A DNA stretch of 8,299 nt from an uncultured Clostridia bacterium (lineage in GTDB: Bacteria; Bacillota; Clostridia; Christensenellales; CALWSW01). This document shows positions 1 through 6,622 of the stretch, piece by piece. Numbering within the stretch: position 1 is the first letter of the stretch; the number at the start of each line of letters is the position of its first letter. Under the pieces are notes generated by a model. That model ran no database searches and was not told where the DNA came from. It was given only the letters and a program-made list of their open reading frames with translations. The stretch is from the NCBI GenBank assembly GCA_937874755.1, contig CALNBC010000314.1, forward strand, positions 1 through 8,299. The letters are read 5' to 3'. The position numbers and the translations under genes are program-made.

Positions 1-3
1 ATG

Positions 4-40
4 GAAAAAGGAGCTCTCGCTTGCGTGAAAACTCCTTTTC
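4..40 (-). terminator. Intrinsic terminator after the metallophosphoesterase gene
   Basis: On the minus strand, AAAAGGAG (39-32) pairs with CTCCTTTT (13-6). The stem continues inward as TTTTC (31-27) against GAGAG (18-14) through two G-U wobbles, giving about 13 pairs and an 8-base loop, followed by a run of T. The wobble pairs form only in minus-strand RNA; in plus-strand RNA they become C-A mismatches. This points to termination of the leftward transcript, about 60 bases beyond the phosphoesterase stop codon. Confidence 0.85.
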
Positions 41-53
41 TTTGACAGGCTGA

Positions 54-73
54 AAGCCCCCGGAAAGGGGCTT
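54..73 (-). terminator. Hairpin just after the metallophosphoesterase stop, possible weak terminator
   Basis: AAGCCCC (73-67) pairs perfectly with GGGGCTT (60-54) around a 6-base loop, 24 bases past the stop codon. The tail on the minus strand is only a few T before it turns mixed, so termination here would be inefficient. With the stronger hairpin at 4-40 it forms a tandem pair, and it may mainly protect the mRNA 3' end. Confidence 0.5.
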
Positions 74-97
74 GTTAAACAGCTATAAGCTATGTTT

Positions 98-802
98 TTA
101 TACTTCGGTTATCAGCTTGGGTGAGAAGCCGAGGTGATCGCAGGATGCCAGAGTGTATTCCACTCCGCTTGAAACACCCTCAAATGCGTTGCGGCAGCTT
201 CTTCCGTGCAGGTGACCGTAAACGACATGATCGACCTCAAACATTCTGAACAACTCGGTGAACCCCGAAGGCTCTCTTTGTTCGTTGAATGGAGGGAAGT
301 GCATCATAGCTATGAGCGCATCGCCTTCGGTCTGGAGCTTTTTTGCCTCTTTTAGTGATAGTTCAAGCCGCAATAGTTCTCGAAGGTACAGCTTGTTATC
401 CTCTTGGGAGAAACCTGGAGTGCCTGGACATGTCCACCCGCGACTTCCGCAGATTACGATGCCCGGAAAGCGCAGTGCATCATTCTGGATTGCAAATGTG
501 CCCTCCGCAAGAATGGAGCGCACTTTGGAAAGTGAGCTCCACCAATAATCGTGGTTTCCGCGAATCATCAGCTTTTTGCCGGGGAGCGCGCCTATGGAGG
601 AAATATCCTCGGTCGCTTCGGAAAGATTCATCGCCCAACTGATATCACCCGGGATAAGTACTCCATCCTCGTTCGTTATTCCAGCCTTCACCCAGTTTTC
701 GCGTATGCGAGACCAGTGGTCACTCCAGTGGGTGCCAAAAACATCCATCGGCTTTGGCCGGGAGAGAGAAAGGTGCAAATCGCCTATCGCAAATATTTTC
801 AT
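98..802 (-). CDS. Calcineurin-like metallophosphoesterase
   Basis: A 234-residue cytoplasmic protein of the calcineurin-like (dinuclear metal) phosphoesterase superfamily, with no signal peptide or membrane segment. The metal-binding blocks appear in the canonical order: GDLHLS with D8 and H10, GDISWA with D53, GNHD at 82-85, MHFPPF with H168, and YGHLHG with H197 and H199. All ligands expected for two metal ions are present, so the enzyme should be active. Substrate cannot be read from the sequence; relatives include protein phosphatases, nucleotide phosphodiesterases and nucleases. The start is 6 bases after the stop of the zinc-ribbon gene. Its only ribosome-binding sequence is a short AGGG that overlaps that stop codon, so translation is probably coupled to the upstream gene. 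The pairing suggests a shared process, which is inference only. Confidence 0.93.
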   Translation of the reverse strand: MKIFAIGDLHLSLSRPKPMDVFGTHWSDHWSRIRENWVKAGITNEDGVLIPGDISWAMNLSEATEDISSIGALPGKKLMIRGNHDYWWSSLSKVRSILAEGTFAIQNDALRFPGIVICGSRGWTCPGTPGFSQEDNKLYLRELLRLELSLKEAKKLQTEGDALIAMMHFPPFNEQREPSGFTELFRMFEVDHVVYGHLHGRSCRNAFEGVSSGVEYTLASCDHLGFSPKLITEV

Positions 803-808
803 AATGCC

Positions 809-1231
809 CTAAACCAAATCCAATTCTTCGTCAAGGGCTTCTATGTCTTCCTCTTCTTCGTATTCGGGTTCATCGTCAAACCCGAGTTCTTTGTGTATCT
901 CTTCGCGCTCGTCTTCGGGTATGTCCTCGGGCTGAAGAGGAACGATATCTAACTCGTCCATGCCGACATCATCGTCGTCATCGGACATTTCATCGGCAAT
1001 AAGATCATCGTCGTCATCCTCGATGGCATCGTCTGCCTCCTTGCGCTCTTTAAGGCAGTGAATGCAAAGATCTTCGCCGAAAACTGCAGGGTGTTCACCA
1101 CACTCTATGCACATCTCGGGTCCATCTTCTTTGGGCATCTCGCCTTTCATCTCTCTTTTACAAATGGAGCAAAACTGCTCCTCTTCACGTATGAAGTTAA
1201 TGTCGCACCTGGGGCACTTAACTATGCTCAT
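809..1231 (-). CDS. Small double zinc-ribbon-like protein with a highly acidic C-terminal tail
   Basis: A 140-residue protein whose function I do not recognise. The N-terminal part has four CxxC pairs: C6/C9 with C21/C24, and C41/C44 with C56/C59. That spacing suggests two four-cysteine zinc ribbons. Residues from about 65 to 140 are dominated by Asp and Glu, including two DDDDD runs (73-77 and 84-88 region) and an EEEE run, and are probably disordered. There is no signal peptide or membrane segment. Such acidic tails can mimic nucleic acid or bind basic proteins, which is speculation here. Translation starts from an ATG with GGAGGC (1243-1238) 6 bases upstream, and a near-consensus promoter lies at 1301-1273. 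The gene is followed after 6 bases by the metallophosphoesterase gene and forms a two-gene operon with it. Confidence 0.85.
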   Translation of the reverse strand: MSIVKCPRCDINFIREEEQFCSICKREMKGEMPKEDGPEMCIECGEHPAVFGEDLCIHCLKERKEADDAIEDDDDDLIADEMSDDDDDVGMDELDIVPLQPEDIPEDEREEIHKELGFDDEPEYEEEEDIEALDEELDLV

Positions 1232-1272
1232 TTAGACGCCTCCGAAAGGATATATGCTTTAGCTACGAACAT

Positions 1273-1301
1273 ATTATGCAAACACCTCTATATGTTGTCA
1301 A
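1273..1301 (-). promoter_or_regulatory. Sigma-A-type promoter of the zinc-ribbon/phosphoesterase operon
   Basis: On the minus strand a perfect -35 box TTGACA (1301-1296) is followed by a 17-base spacer and the -10 box CATAAT (1278-1273). The predicted transcript start, near 1266, would give a leader of about 35 bases ending in a strong GGAGGC ribosome-binding site. No operator-like repeat overlaps it, so expression may be constitutive. Confidence 0.85.
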
Positions 1302-1386
1302 GAAAAACAAGTAGACAAATCCTGCGAAACAATCAGTTTTTTGGCGAATGTTTGATAGAGCTATATGATGAATCCGAGCTAATACC

Positions 1387-1474
1387 AGAAAAAACAGCAC
1401 AAAACGAGAATCATGGCGCAATGTACACGCCAATCAGCGTTTCTGCGCTATTATACTATCAGATTATTCTCGTT
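1387..1474 (-). other. Potential branched RNA structure downstream of engB
   Basis: This region holds no convincing gene. A perfect 9-base inverted repeat, AACGAGAAT (1403-1411) and ATTCTCGTT (1466-1474), encloses two smaller hairpins: TGGCG/CGCCA (1414-1418 and 1428-1432) and AGCG/CGCT (1436-1439 and 1446-1449). Minus-strand RNA would fold as a three-way junction followed by a T-rich stretch including six T (1394-1389 region). A TATAAT box (1455-1450) lies inside with only a poor -35 match. It could be an engB 3' UTR structure, a terminator, a small RNA or chance folding. Confidence 0.35.
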
Positions 1475-1490
1475 AAACCTATGGATTTTA

Positions 1491-1516
1491 TTTAGCGCAC
1501 AAAAAAATGCGCTAAA
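1491..1516 (-). terminator. Hairpin after engB, possible terminator
   Basis: TTTAGCGCA (1491-1499) and TGCGCTAAA (1508-1516) form a 9-pair stem with an 8-base loop, 15 bases past the engB stop. On the minus strand the T7 run lies in the loop, and the sequence after the stem is A-rich, so this is not a textbook terminator. It is the best candidate for the 3' end of the lon-engB transcript, perhaps together with the structure at 1387-1474. Confidence 0.5.
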
Positions 1517-1530
1517 AAGCTCTTGCCTGC

Positions 1531-2181
1531 TCACTCAAGCACCTTAGGGGTCTCATTATCGGTATTTTCCCGCTCGTTTGCGAAGATTCGCGCCTCGTCG
1601 GTGACTATTTGCTCGATTCTGTGCAAAACATCTTCGAGGCCTATTTTCGCTTCAGCAGAAAAGGGGATTGCAGGATCAAGCGCTCCAACCGCCCTTGAAA
1701 CTGACGCTGCCGCGGCTTTGCGTTTGGTCTTGGGGAGCTTGTCAACCTTGGTGGCGATTATGGTATAGGGGATATTGTAATAATGCATCCAGACGAGCAT
1801 TTGCCTGTCCGCCAAAGTGGGCTCATGCCTAGAATCAAGCAGCAGGAACAGGTGAGAAACATGCCCTGAGCGAAGGTAAATTTCCATCAGCTCTGCCCAT
1901 TTGTCTTGCTCGGATTTGGGTGCCTTGGCAAAGCCATAGCCCGGCAAATCGACAAGATAAAACTCACCTCCGTTTATCGAAAAGAAGTTGATTAGCCGGG
2001 TTTTCCCCGGCGTTGCTGAAGTCCTAGCCAGCTTTTTATTGTTGCACAAGGCGTTTATAAAACTGGATTTGCCTACGTTTGATTTGCCAACCATGGCAAT
2101 CAGGGCAGCGCCGCCTAAATCAGGCAACGTGCTACCCAGACTGCAGCTGGTTACAAACTCGGCTTTTTTGATACTAAACAT
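1531..2181 (-). CDS. engB: Ribosome-biogenesis GTP-binding protein EngB (YsxC/YihA)
   Basis: A 216-residue TRAFAC GTPase that in Bacillus is essential and assists late assembly of the 50S ribosomal subunit. All G motifs are visible: G1 GKSNVGKSS (32-40), the G2 threonine in SATPGKT (T57), G3 DLPGYG (78-83), G4 TKVDK (144-148) and G5 SAE (175-177). KLARTSATPGKT is typical of this family. The last 20 or so residues form a hydrophilic, Glu/Asn-rich extension beyond the G domain. I chose the ATG at 2181 because it shares one base with the lon stop codon (TGATG) and has a GAGG ribosome-binding site (2195-2192) 10 bases upstream. An in-frame ATG at 2220 lies inside lon and would add 13 residues not expected for the family. 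Translation is probably coupled to lon. Confidence 0.97.
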   Translation of the reverse strand: MFSIKKAEFVTSCSLGSTLPDLGGAALIAMVGKSNVGKSSFINALCNNKKLARTSATPGKTRLINFFSINGGEFYLVDLPGYGFAKAPKSEQDKWAELMEIYLRSGHVSHLFLLLDSRHEPTLADRQMLVWMHYYNIPYTIIATKVDKLPKTKRKAAAASVSRAVGALDPAIPFSAEAKIGLEDVLHRIEQIVTDEARIFANERENTDNETPKVLE

Positions 2182-4565
2182 CAGTTCACAACCTCGGGCG
2201 CGGGGGCCCGGTATCCACACATTTCGTCAATAAAAGGCGTTACGCTGTTCTTCTTGGTCAACGCTGTTTCAAACACTTCGGAAAGCTCCTCCGCGAATAC
2301 AATGTTGAGATTCTTTCGGACCGACTCCGCCAAATCGGAATAATCTCCGGCGTTCTCCTTAGGGAGTATAACAGTGGTCATGCCTTCGCGAAGCGCTGCC
2401 AAAGTTTTTTCCTTCAACCCGCCTACAGGCATCACCCTGCCCCTGAGGCTGATTTCACCTGTCATTGCGACATCGCCCCTGATCGCCCTTCCGGAAAGCG
2501 CTGAAGCCATAGCTACCGCCATTGTTATACCCGCACTGGGTCCGTCCTTGGGAACCGCCCCTTCGGGGATGTGGATGTGAACATCCACCTTTTCATAGAA
2601 CAGAGGGTCAATGTCCCATTTTGCTGCATGGGTTCGGATGTAGGTATACGCTGCCTGAGCCGATTCGCGCATGACTTCGCCCATCCTGCCCGTAAGCTCC
2701 AGTTTGCCTTTCCCTTTGAGTACTGCAACTTCGATGTGCAGCAGTTCACCACCTACCTTAGTCCAAGCGAGACCATTCGCGACTCCGACCTTGTCTATTA
2801 GGTCTCTTTCGTTCTTCTTGAACTTGGGGTTGCCGAGCAGTTTTTCCACCTGCTTGGGGGTGATGATAGCGCGTTTCTTGCCGTCTGTGACAATGGATAC
2901 AGCTACCTTGCGGCAAATGTCGGCAATCCTGCGTTCAAGCTCTCGCACTCCCGCTTCTCTCGTGTAGCATTCGATGAGCTCAAATATGCTTTCGTCCGGC
3001 AACGAAACGGACTTTGGCGGAAGACCATGAGCTGATATCTGCTTGGGAAGAAGATGCCTTTTGCCTATTTCGAGCTTTTCGTCACTTGTGTAGCTCGAAA
3101 GGTTTATAACGTCCATCCTGTCCAACAGCGGTTGGGGTATAGTGTCAATAGAGTTCGCGGTTGTTATGAACAATACCTTCGAAAGATCGAAGGGGATTTC
3201 CATATAGTGGTCGCGGAACTCGGAGTTCTGGTTGCTGTCTAGCACTTCTAGGAGCGCGGAAGCAGGATCCCCCCGCATATCGTTGCCTATCTTGTCGACC
3301 TCGTCCAGCAGCATCACCGGGTTCATGGAACCCGCCTGCTTCATCGCAGTAATAAATCTACCCGGTATCGCGCCGATATATGTGCGCCTATGACCTCTGA
3401 TGTCCGCCTCGTCCCGAACTCCACCGAGGCTCATCCTAGTGAAGGCACGACCTGTCGCGTGGGCTACGGAGGTAGCTATGGATGTCTTACCGACTCCGGG
3501 AGGTCCGACAAGACAGAGTATCGTTCCGCCAGTATCGTTTTTCAACTTGCACACTGCAAGATGCTCAATAATCCTATCCTTTACCTTATCCAAACCGTAA
3601 TGCTCGTCGTCCATGACACTTCTTGCGTTTATGAGGTCGAAATTGTCTTCAGTATTCTTTCCCCAGGGAAGGTCGACTATCCAATCCAGCCAATTCCTGA
3701 CTACAGGAACCTCGTGGGAGCCTGAAGGCAGCTGAGCGTATCGCTTGAGCTCCTTTTCGGTCTTTGCGCGAACCTCGTCAGGCAAAGGGAGCTCGTCTAT
3801 TCTCTTACGGAGCTGGTCTATTTCGTCTTCATCATCGTCGTCCCCAAGCTCTTTGTGGATTACCTTGAGCTGTTCTCTGAGGTAGTATTCCTTTTGGGAT
3901 TTTTCGACATTGGTTTTGACCTGTTTTTGAATCCGTATTTCGATTTTTTGGATTTCGGTTTCCCTGCGTAGTATTCCCAGCAGCTTTTCGGCGCGGTCCC
4001 TCACATCTACACGATTGAGAATATCCTGCCTGTCTGCAACATTTACCAAAACGCCGGCGGCAAGGGTGTCGCAAAGTTTACCGACATCCTCTTCCACGAG
4101 CATGGAGAGCATCGTTTCGCTGCTTATTTTGCCGCTGGCTCGGCTGTAAGCTTCGAATGTTTCGGCGAGCTTTCTTGCCATCGCGGTGTTTTCGATTTCG
4201 GTCATGTCGTTAGTGGATTCAAGCTTTGTGACTTCCGCTTCAATAAAGTCGTCATCGGCTATGATTTCGTCCACCCTGCCGCGGTAAAGACCTTCGGCAA
4301 AGACGCGCACCGAATCCCCCGGGAGCCTGAGAACCTGCTTTATTTGGGCGACTGTTCCGATTTCGTAGAGTTCGTCCGGTTCGACTGCGGTTCTGCTTGA
4401 GTCTTTCTGGGAAACGAGAATACAAAGCCGGTTATTTTCGATGGCTTCGTTTATTGCGGCGACTGTTTTCTCTCTACCTGCATCAAAGCTGATTACCATG
4501 TATGGAAAAACCGTCAGCCCCCGCAAGGGAATTAGCGGCATAGGCGTGCTGTCATTTATTGTCAT
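2181..4565 (-). CDS. lon: ATP-dependent protease Lon (LonA type)
   Basis: A 794-residue cytoplasmic AAA+ serine protease that unfolds and degrades damaged and regulatory proteins as a hexamer. It has the complete LonA layout. The N-terminal substrate-binding LON domain begins at MPLIPLRGLTVFP and runs to about residue 200. A charged coiled-coil linker with acidic GDDDDEDE (241-248) follows. In the ATPase domain are Walker A GPPGVGKT (354-361), Walker B MLLDEVD (418-424), sensor N471 and a candidate arginine finger R483. The protease domain has the catalytic dyad S677 in DGPSAG and K720 in GGLKEK, spaced 43 residues apart as in E. coli Lon. About 20 hydrophilic residues extend past the protease domain. 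The start is fixed by AGGAGG 7 bases upstream. It has its own promoter and leads directly into engB. No key residue is missing. Confidence 0.98.
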   Translation of the reverse strand: MTINDSTPMPLIPLRGLTVFPYMVISFDAGREKTVAAINEAIENNRLCILVSQKDSSRTAVEPDELYEIGTVAQIKQVLRLPGDSVRVFAEGLYRGRVDEIIADDDFIEAEVTKLESTNDMTEIENTAMARKLAETFEAYSRASGKISSETMLSMLVEEDVGKLCDTLAAGVLVNVADRQDILNRVDVRDRAEKLLGILRRETEIQKIEIRIQKQVKTNVEKSQKEYYLREQLKVIHKELGDDDDEDEIDQLRKRIDELPLPDEVRAKTEKELKRYAQLPSGSHEVPVVRNWLDWIVDLPWGKNTEDNFDLINARSVMDDEHYGLDKVKDRIIEHLAVCKLKNDTGGTILCLVGPPGVGKTSIATSVAHATGRAFTRMSLGGVRDEADIRGHRRTYIGAIPGRFITAMKQAGSMNPVMLLDEVDKIGNDMRGDPASALLEVLDSNQNSEFRDHYMEIPFDLSKVLFITTANSIDTIPQPLLDRMDVINLSSYTSDEKLEIGKRHLLPKQISAHGLPPKSVSLPDESIFELIECYTREAGVRELERRIADICRKVAVSIVTDGKKRAIITPKQVEKLLGNPKFKKNERDLIDKVGVANGLAWTKVGGELLHIEVAVLKGKGKLELTGRMGEVMRESAQAAYTYIRTHAAKWDIDPLFYEKVDVHIHIPEGAVPKDGPSAGITMAVAMASALSGRAIRGDVAMTGEISLRGRVMPVGGLKEKTLAALREGMTTVILPKENAGDYSDLAESVRKNLNIVFAEELSEVFETALTKKNSVTPFIDEMCGYRAPAPEVVN
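2192..2210 (-). promoter_or_regulatory. engB ribosome-binding site and adjoining GC hairpin
   Basis: At the 3' end of lon the minus strand reads CGGGC (2210-2206), a 6-base loop, then GCCCG (2199-2195). The last G of this hairpin is the first G of GAGG, the only plausible Shine-Dalgarno sequence for engB. Ribosomes finishing lon would melt the hairpin, which fits translational coupling through the TGATG overlap. Confidence 0.5.
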
Positions 4566-4589
4566 CTTTACTCCTCCTGCTTTAGGGTT

Positions 4590-4618
4590 ATTATATCTTT
4601 ACATGGTTGTCGTTGCAA
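4590..4618 (-). promoter_or_regulatory. Sigma-A-type promoter of lon-engB
   Basis: On the minus strand TTGCAA (4618-4613) is followed by a 17-base spacer and a perfect TATAAT (4595-4590). Transcription would start near 4583, leaving a short leader that contains AGGAGGAG (4578-4571) just before the lon ATG. I see neither a CIRCE element nor a CtsR heptad repeat, so classical heat-shock repression is not evident. An imperfect inverted repeat lies upstream at 4631-4651. Confidence 0.8.
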
Positions 4619-4630
4619 GCAAAGGGAATT

Positions 4631-4651
4631 GGGTAATGTATGGCATTATCC
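4631..4651. repeat. Imperfect inverted repeat upstream of the lon promoter
   Basis: GGGTAATG (4631-4638) and CATTATCC (4644-4651) form inverted half-sites around a 5-base centre; seven of eight positions pair normally and one is G-T. The repeat lies 12 bases upstream of the lon -35 box, where an activator could bind. No regulator can be named from sequence. Confidence 0.4.
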
Positions 4652-4732
4652 GACTTTCGCGACAACTGAGCGGACTTTTGAATAATACGGCGTTCACCTT
4701 CATTTATGCGGGTTTTGCTTATCTGCGGCGCG

Positions 4733-4759
4733 AAAAAGGAACGGCGCAGCGCCGCCCCT
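4733..4759 (-). terminator. Intrinsic terminator of glmS
   Basis: Minus-strand AGGGGCGGCG (4759-4750) pairs with CGCCGTTCCT (4746-4737) around a 3-base loop, with two G-U wobbles, followed by TTTTT (4737-4733). The wobbles pair only in the minus-strand RNA, which gives direction. It lies about 20 bases past the glmS stop and separates glmS from lon. Confidence 0.92.
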
Positions 4760-4779
4760 CTTTCGCTCAATATTCCTTC

Positions 4780-6597
4780 TTATTCCACTGTTACTGATTT
4801 TGCCAGATTTCTAGGTTTATCCGGGTCGTACCCTCGCAACGTTGAACAGTAATAGGCAAAAAGTTGCGCCGGAATAACCGAAATAAGGGGGGCTAACTCA
4901 TCCTCGACCTTCGGCAGTGGCAAAACCTCGTCGACTCCGTCCATAGTCTTTTCAGTATCTTCACTCGAGATAAGCATAACCTGGGCGCCCCGCGCTTTGA
5001 CCTCTTTGATGTTTGAGGCAAGCTTTTCTTTCAGGGCCGACTGGGTAGACATAGCCACGACGAGGGTTCCCTTCTCTATCAACGCGATGGTGCCATGCTT
5101 CAACTCGCCAGCGGGCAATGCTTCACTGTGGATATAGCTAATCTCCTTGAGCTTAAGCGAACTTTCCATAGTAGCCGGTTGGTCTAATCCCCTGCCGATG
5201 AAAAATACGTTGCTTTGGGTGTAATGCCTCTTTGCTGCGATCTTCGCGTAGCTCGATAGGTCGAGCGTCTTGCTGGCAAGTTCGGGGATTTTCAAAAGCT
5301 CGTTTAAAAGCCCGTCGTATTTTGATTGAGGCAAAGTCCCCTTTACCCTGCCCAGTTCCATCGCGAGCATGAACAACACAGAAAGTTGTGTAGTGTATGC
5401 CTTGGTGGAAGCCACTGCGATTTCCGGTCCCGCCCATGTATAAGCCACCATATCGGATTCCCGGGCAACGGTGGAGCCTACGACATTCGTTATCGCAAGT
5501 ACCTTCCCACCGCCCTTTTTGAAGGTGCGAAGAGCTGCGATGGAGTCCGCAGTTTCGCCGGACTGGCTGACGACAATGCACAGCTCATCGGGAGAGAGTA
5601 TTGGATTGCGGTAGCGGTATTCACTGGCGATATCCGTCTCCACCGGAATCCTCGAAAAGTCTTCAATCCACCTTCTTCCTACTAGACCTGCATGGTACGC
5701 GGTGCCGCAGGCGCAGATAACAATGCGTTTTATGGAACGTAAAAATCCTTCGTCTATCCCGTCAAACCGTATCCTGCCTTCGGTAACCCTCGGCAGAATG
5801 GTGTTTTTCAATGCTTGCGGCTGCTCGAACATTTCTTTGATCATAAAATGCTCATAACCGCACTTTTCTGAAGCGGCTATATCCCAGTCGATATGGGAAT
5901 GCTCTCTTTGCACCGGATTCCCGTCGCAGTCGAACAGACTGATATCGTCCGGAGTCACAACAGCAACGTCGTTCTCGCCCAGGTAGCAAACATCCCTGGT
6001 GTGCTTGATTAAAGCTGAAACATCGCTGGCAAGGTAATTCTCGCCCTTACCAAAGCCGACGACAAGTGGGCTCTCACGCCGGGTACACACAATTTTCCCC
6101 GGTTCTGTGGCGCACATAGCCGCCAAAGCATAGGAACCGCTGAGACGGGATACCGCCTGAAGCATAGCCTGCACGAGATCGCCCTTGTAATAGTAGGACA
6201 ACAAATGAACTACTACCTCTGTGTCCGTCTCGCTTGTGAACTTGTAGCCTTGTTCTATCAGCCATTTTTTCAGGGGCGCGTAATTTTCTATTATGCCGTT
6301 ATGCACGACGGCGATATCTTCGTTTTCGGAAACCTGTGGATGTGCGTTTTCGTCGCTGGGTTCACCGTGAGTTGCCCAGCGCGTATGCCCAATCCCCGCT
6401 GTACCATTGGGGAACATCTTTTTGATTTCGTTTTCGAGTGTGGTCACCCTGCCTTTTTTCTTAAGGACTAGCAATCCACCTTCTTGAGAAAGAGCCATTC
6501 CTGCGCTGTCGTATCCGCGATACTCAAGTGCTTTTAGTCCATCGACAAGTAAAGGCGCAACGGGCTTTCTGCCCGCGCAGCCGACAATTCCGCACAT
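4780..6597 (-). CDS. glmS: Glutamine-fructose-6-phosphate aminotransferase (isomerizing)
   Basis: A 605-residue cytoplasmic enzyme that makes glucosamine 6-phosphate from fructose 6-phosphate and glutamine, the first committed step to UDP-GlcNAc, peptidoglycan and wall polymers. The N-terminal class II glutaminase domain starts MCGIVGC; C2 becomes the nucleophile after Met removal. It contains EYRGYDSAG, GHTRWATHG (70-78) and HNGIIENY (99-106). Two SIS sugar-isomerase domains follow, with CACGTAYH (295-302) and SQSGET (344-349) in the first and GRGLDQPATMESSLKLKE in the second. The isomerase residues E485, H501 and the C-terminal K600 in NLAKSVTVE are all present. Length matches the family. 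AAGGAG lies 8 bases before the ATG. The leader carries a glmS ribozyme, so the mRNA should be cleaved and destabilised when glucosamine 6-phosphate accumulates. Confidence 0.99.
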   Translation of the reverse strand: MCGIVGCAGRKPVAPLLVDGLKALEYRGYDSAGMALSQEGGLLVLKKKGRVTTLENEIKKMFPNGTAGIGHTRWATHGEPSDENAHPQVSENEDIAVVHNGIIENYAPLKKWLIEQGYKFTSETDTEVVVHLLSYYYKGDLVQAMLQAVSRLSGSYALAAMCATEPGKIVCTRRESPLVVGFGKGENYLASDVSALIKHTRDVCYLGENDVAVVTPDDISLFDCDGNPVQREHSHIDWDIAASEKCGYEHFMIKEMFEQPQALKNTILPRVTEGRIRFDGIDEGFLRSIKRIVICACGTAYHAGLVGRRWIEDFSRIPVETDIASEYRYRNPILSPDELCIVVSQSGETADSIAALRTFKKGGGKVLAITNVVGSTVARESDMVAYTWAGPEIAVASTKAYTTQLSVLFMLAMELGRVKGTLPQSKYDGLLNELLKIPELASKTLDLSSYAKIAAKRHYTQSNVFFIGRGLDQPATMESSLKLKEISYIHSEALPAGELKHGTIALIEKGTLVVAMSTQSALKEKLASNIKEVKARGAQVMLISSEDTEKTMDGVDEVLPLPKVEDELAPLISVIPAQLFAYYCSTLRGYDPDKPRNLAKSVTVE

Positions 6598-6622
6598 TTA
6601 GTTTTCTCCTTACAGCCGTATT

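Noticed and set aside
1..45. Plus-strand mini-frame starting with ATG at position 1
   Set aside because: Only 14 codons, no visible upstream signals, and it coincides with the terminator hairpin.
1450..1477. Second promoter with a perfect TATAAT at 1455-1450
   Set aside because: No -35 hexamer matching more than about half of the consensus lies at 16-18 bases and there is no extended -10 TG; kept only as a remark in the structured-region entry.
1058..1495. Plus-strand open frame of 145 codons across the gap upstream of the zinc-ribbon gene
   Set aside because: It is antisense to the start of the zinc-ribbon gene, crosses that operon's promoter, lacks a good ribosome-binding site and resembles no known family.
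2182..2220. Earlier ATG for engB at 2220, adding 13 residues
   Set aside because: It lies inside lon, adds a Pro/Arg-rich stretch not expected in EngB, and the GAGG at 2195-2192 points to the ATG at 2181.
4566..4732. CIRCE or CtsR heat-shock operator ahead of lon
   Set aside because: Neither the TTAGCACTC/GAGTGCTAA inverted repeat nor the GGTCAAA-type heptad repeats are present on either strand.
5153..5581. Alternate-frame open reading frames inside glmS and lon (for example this 142-codon frame)
   Set aside because: They overlap strongly conserved enzymes in the correct frame and have no recognisable protein motifs of their own.
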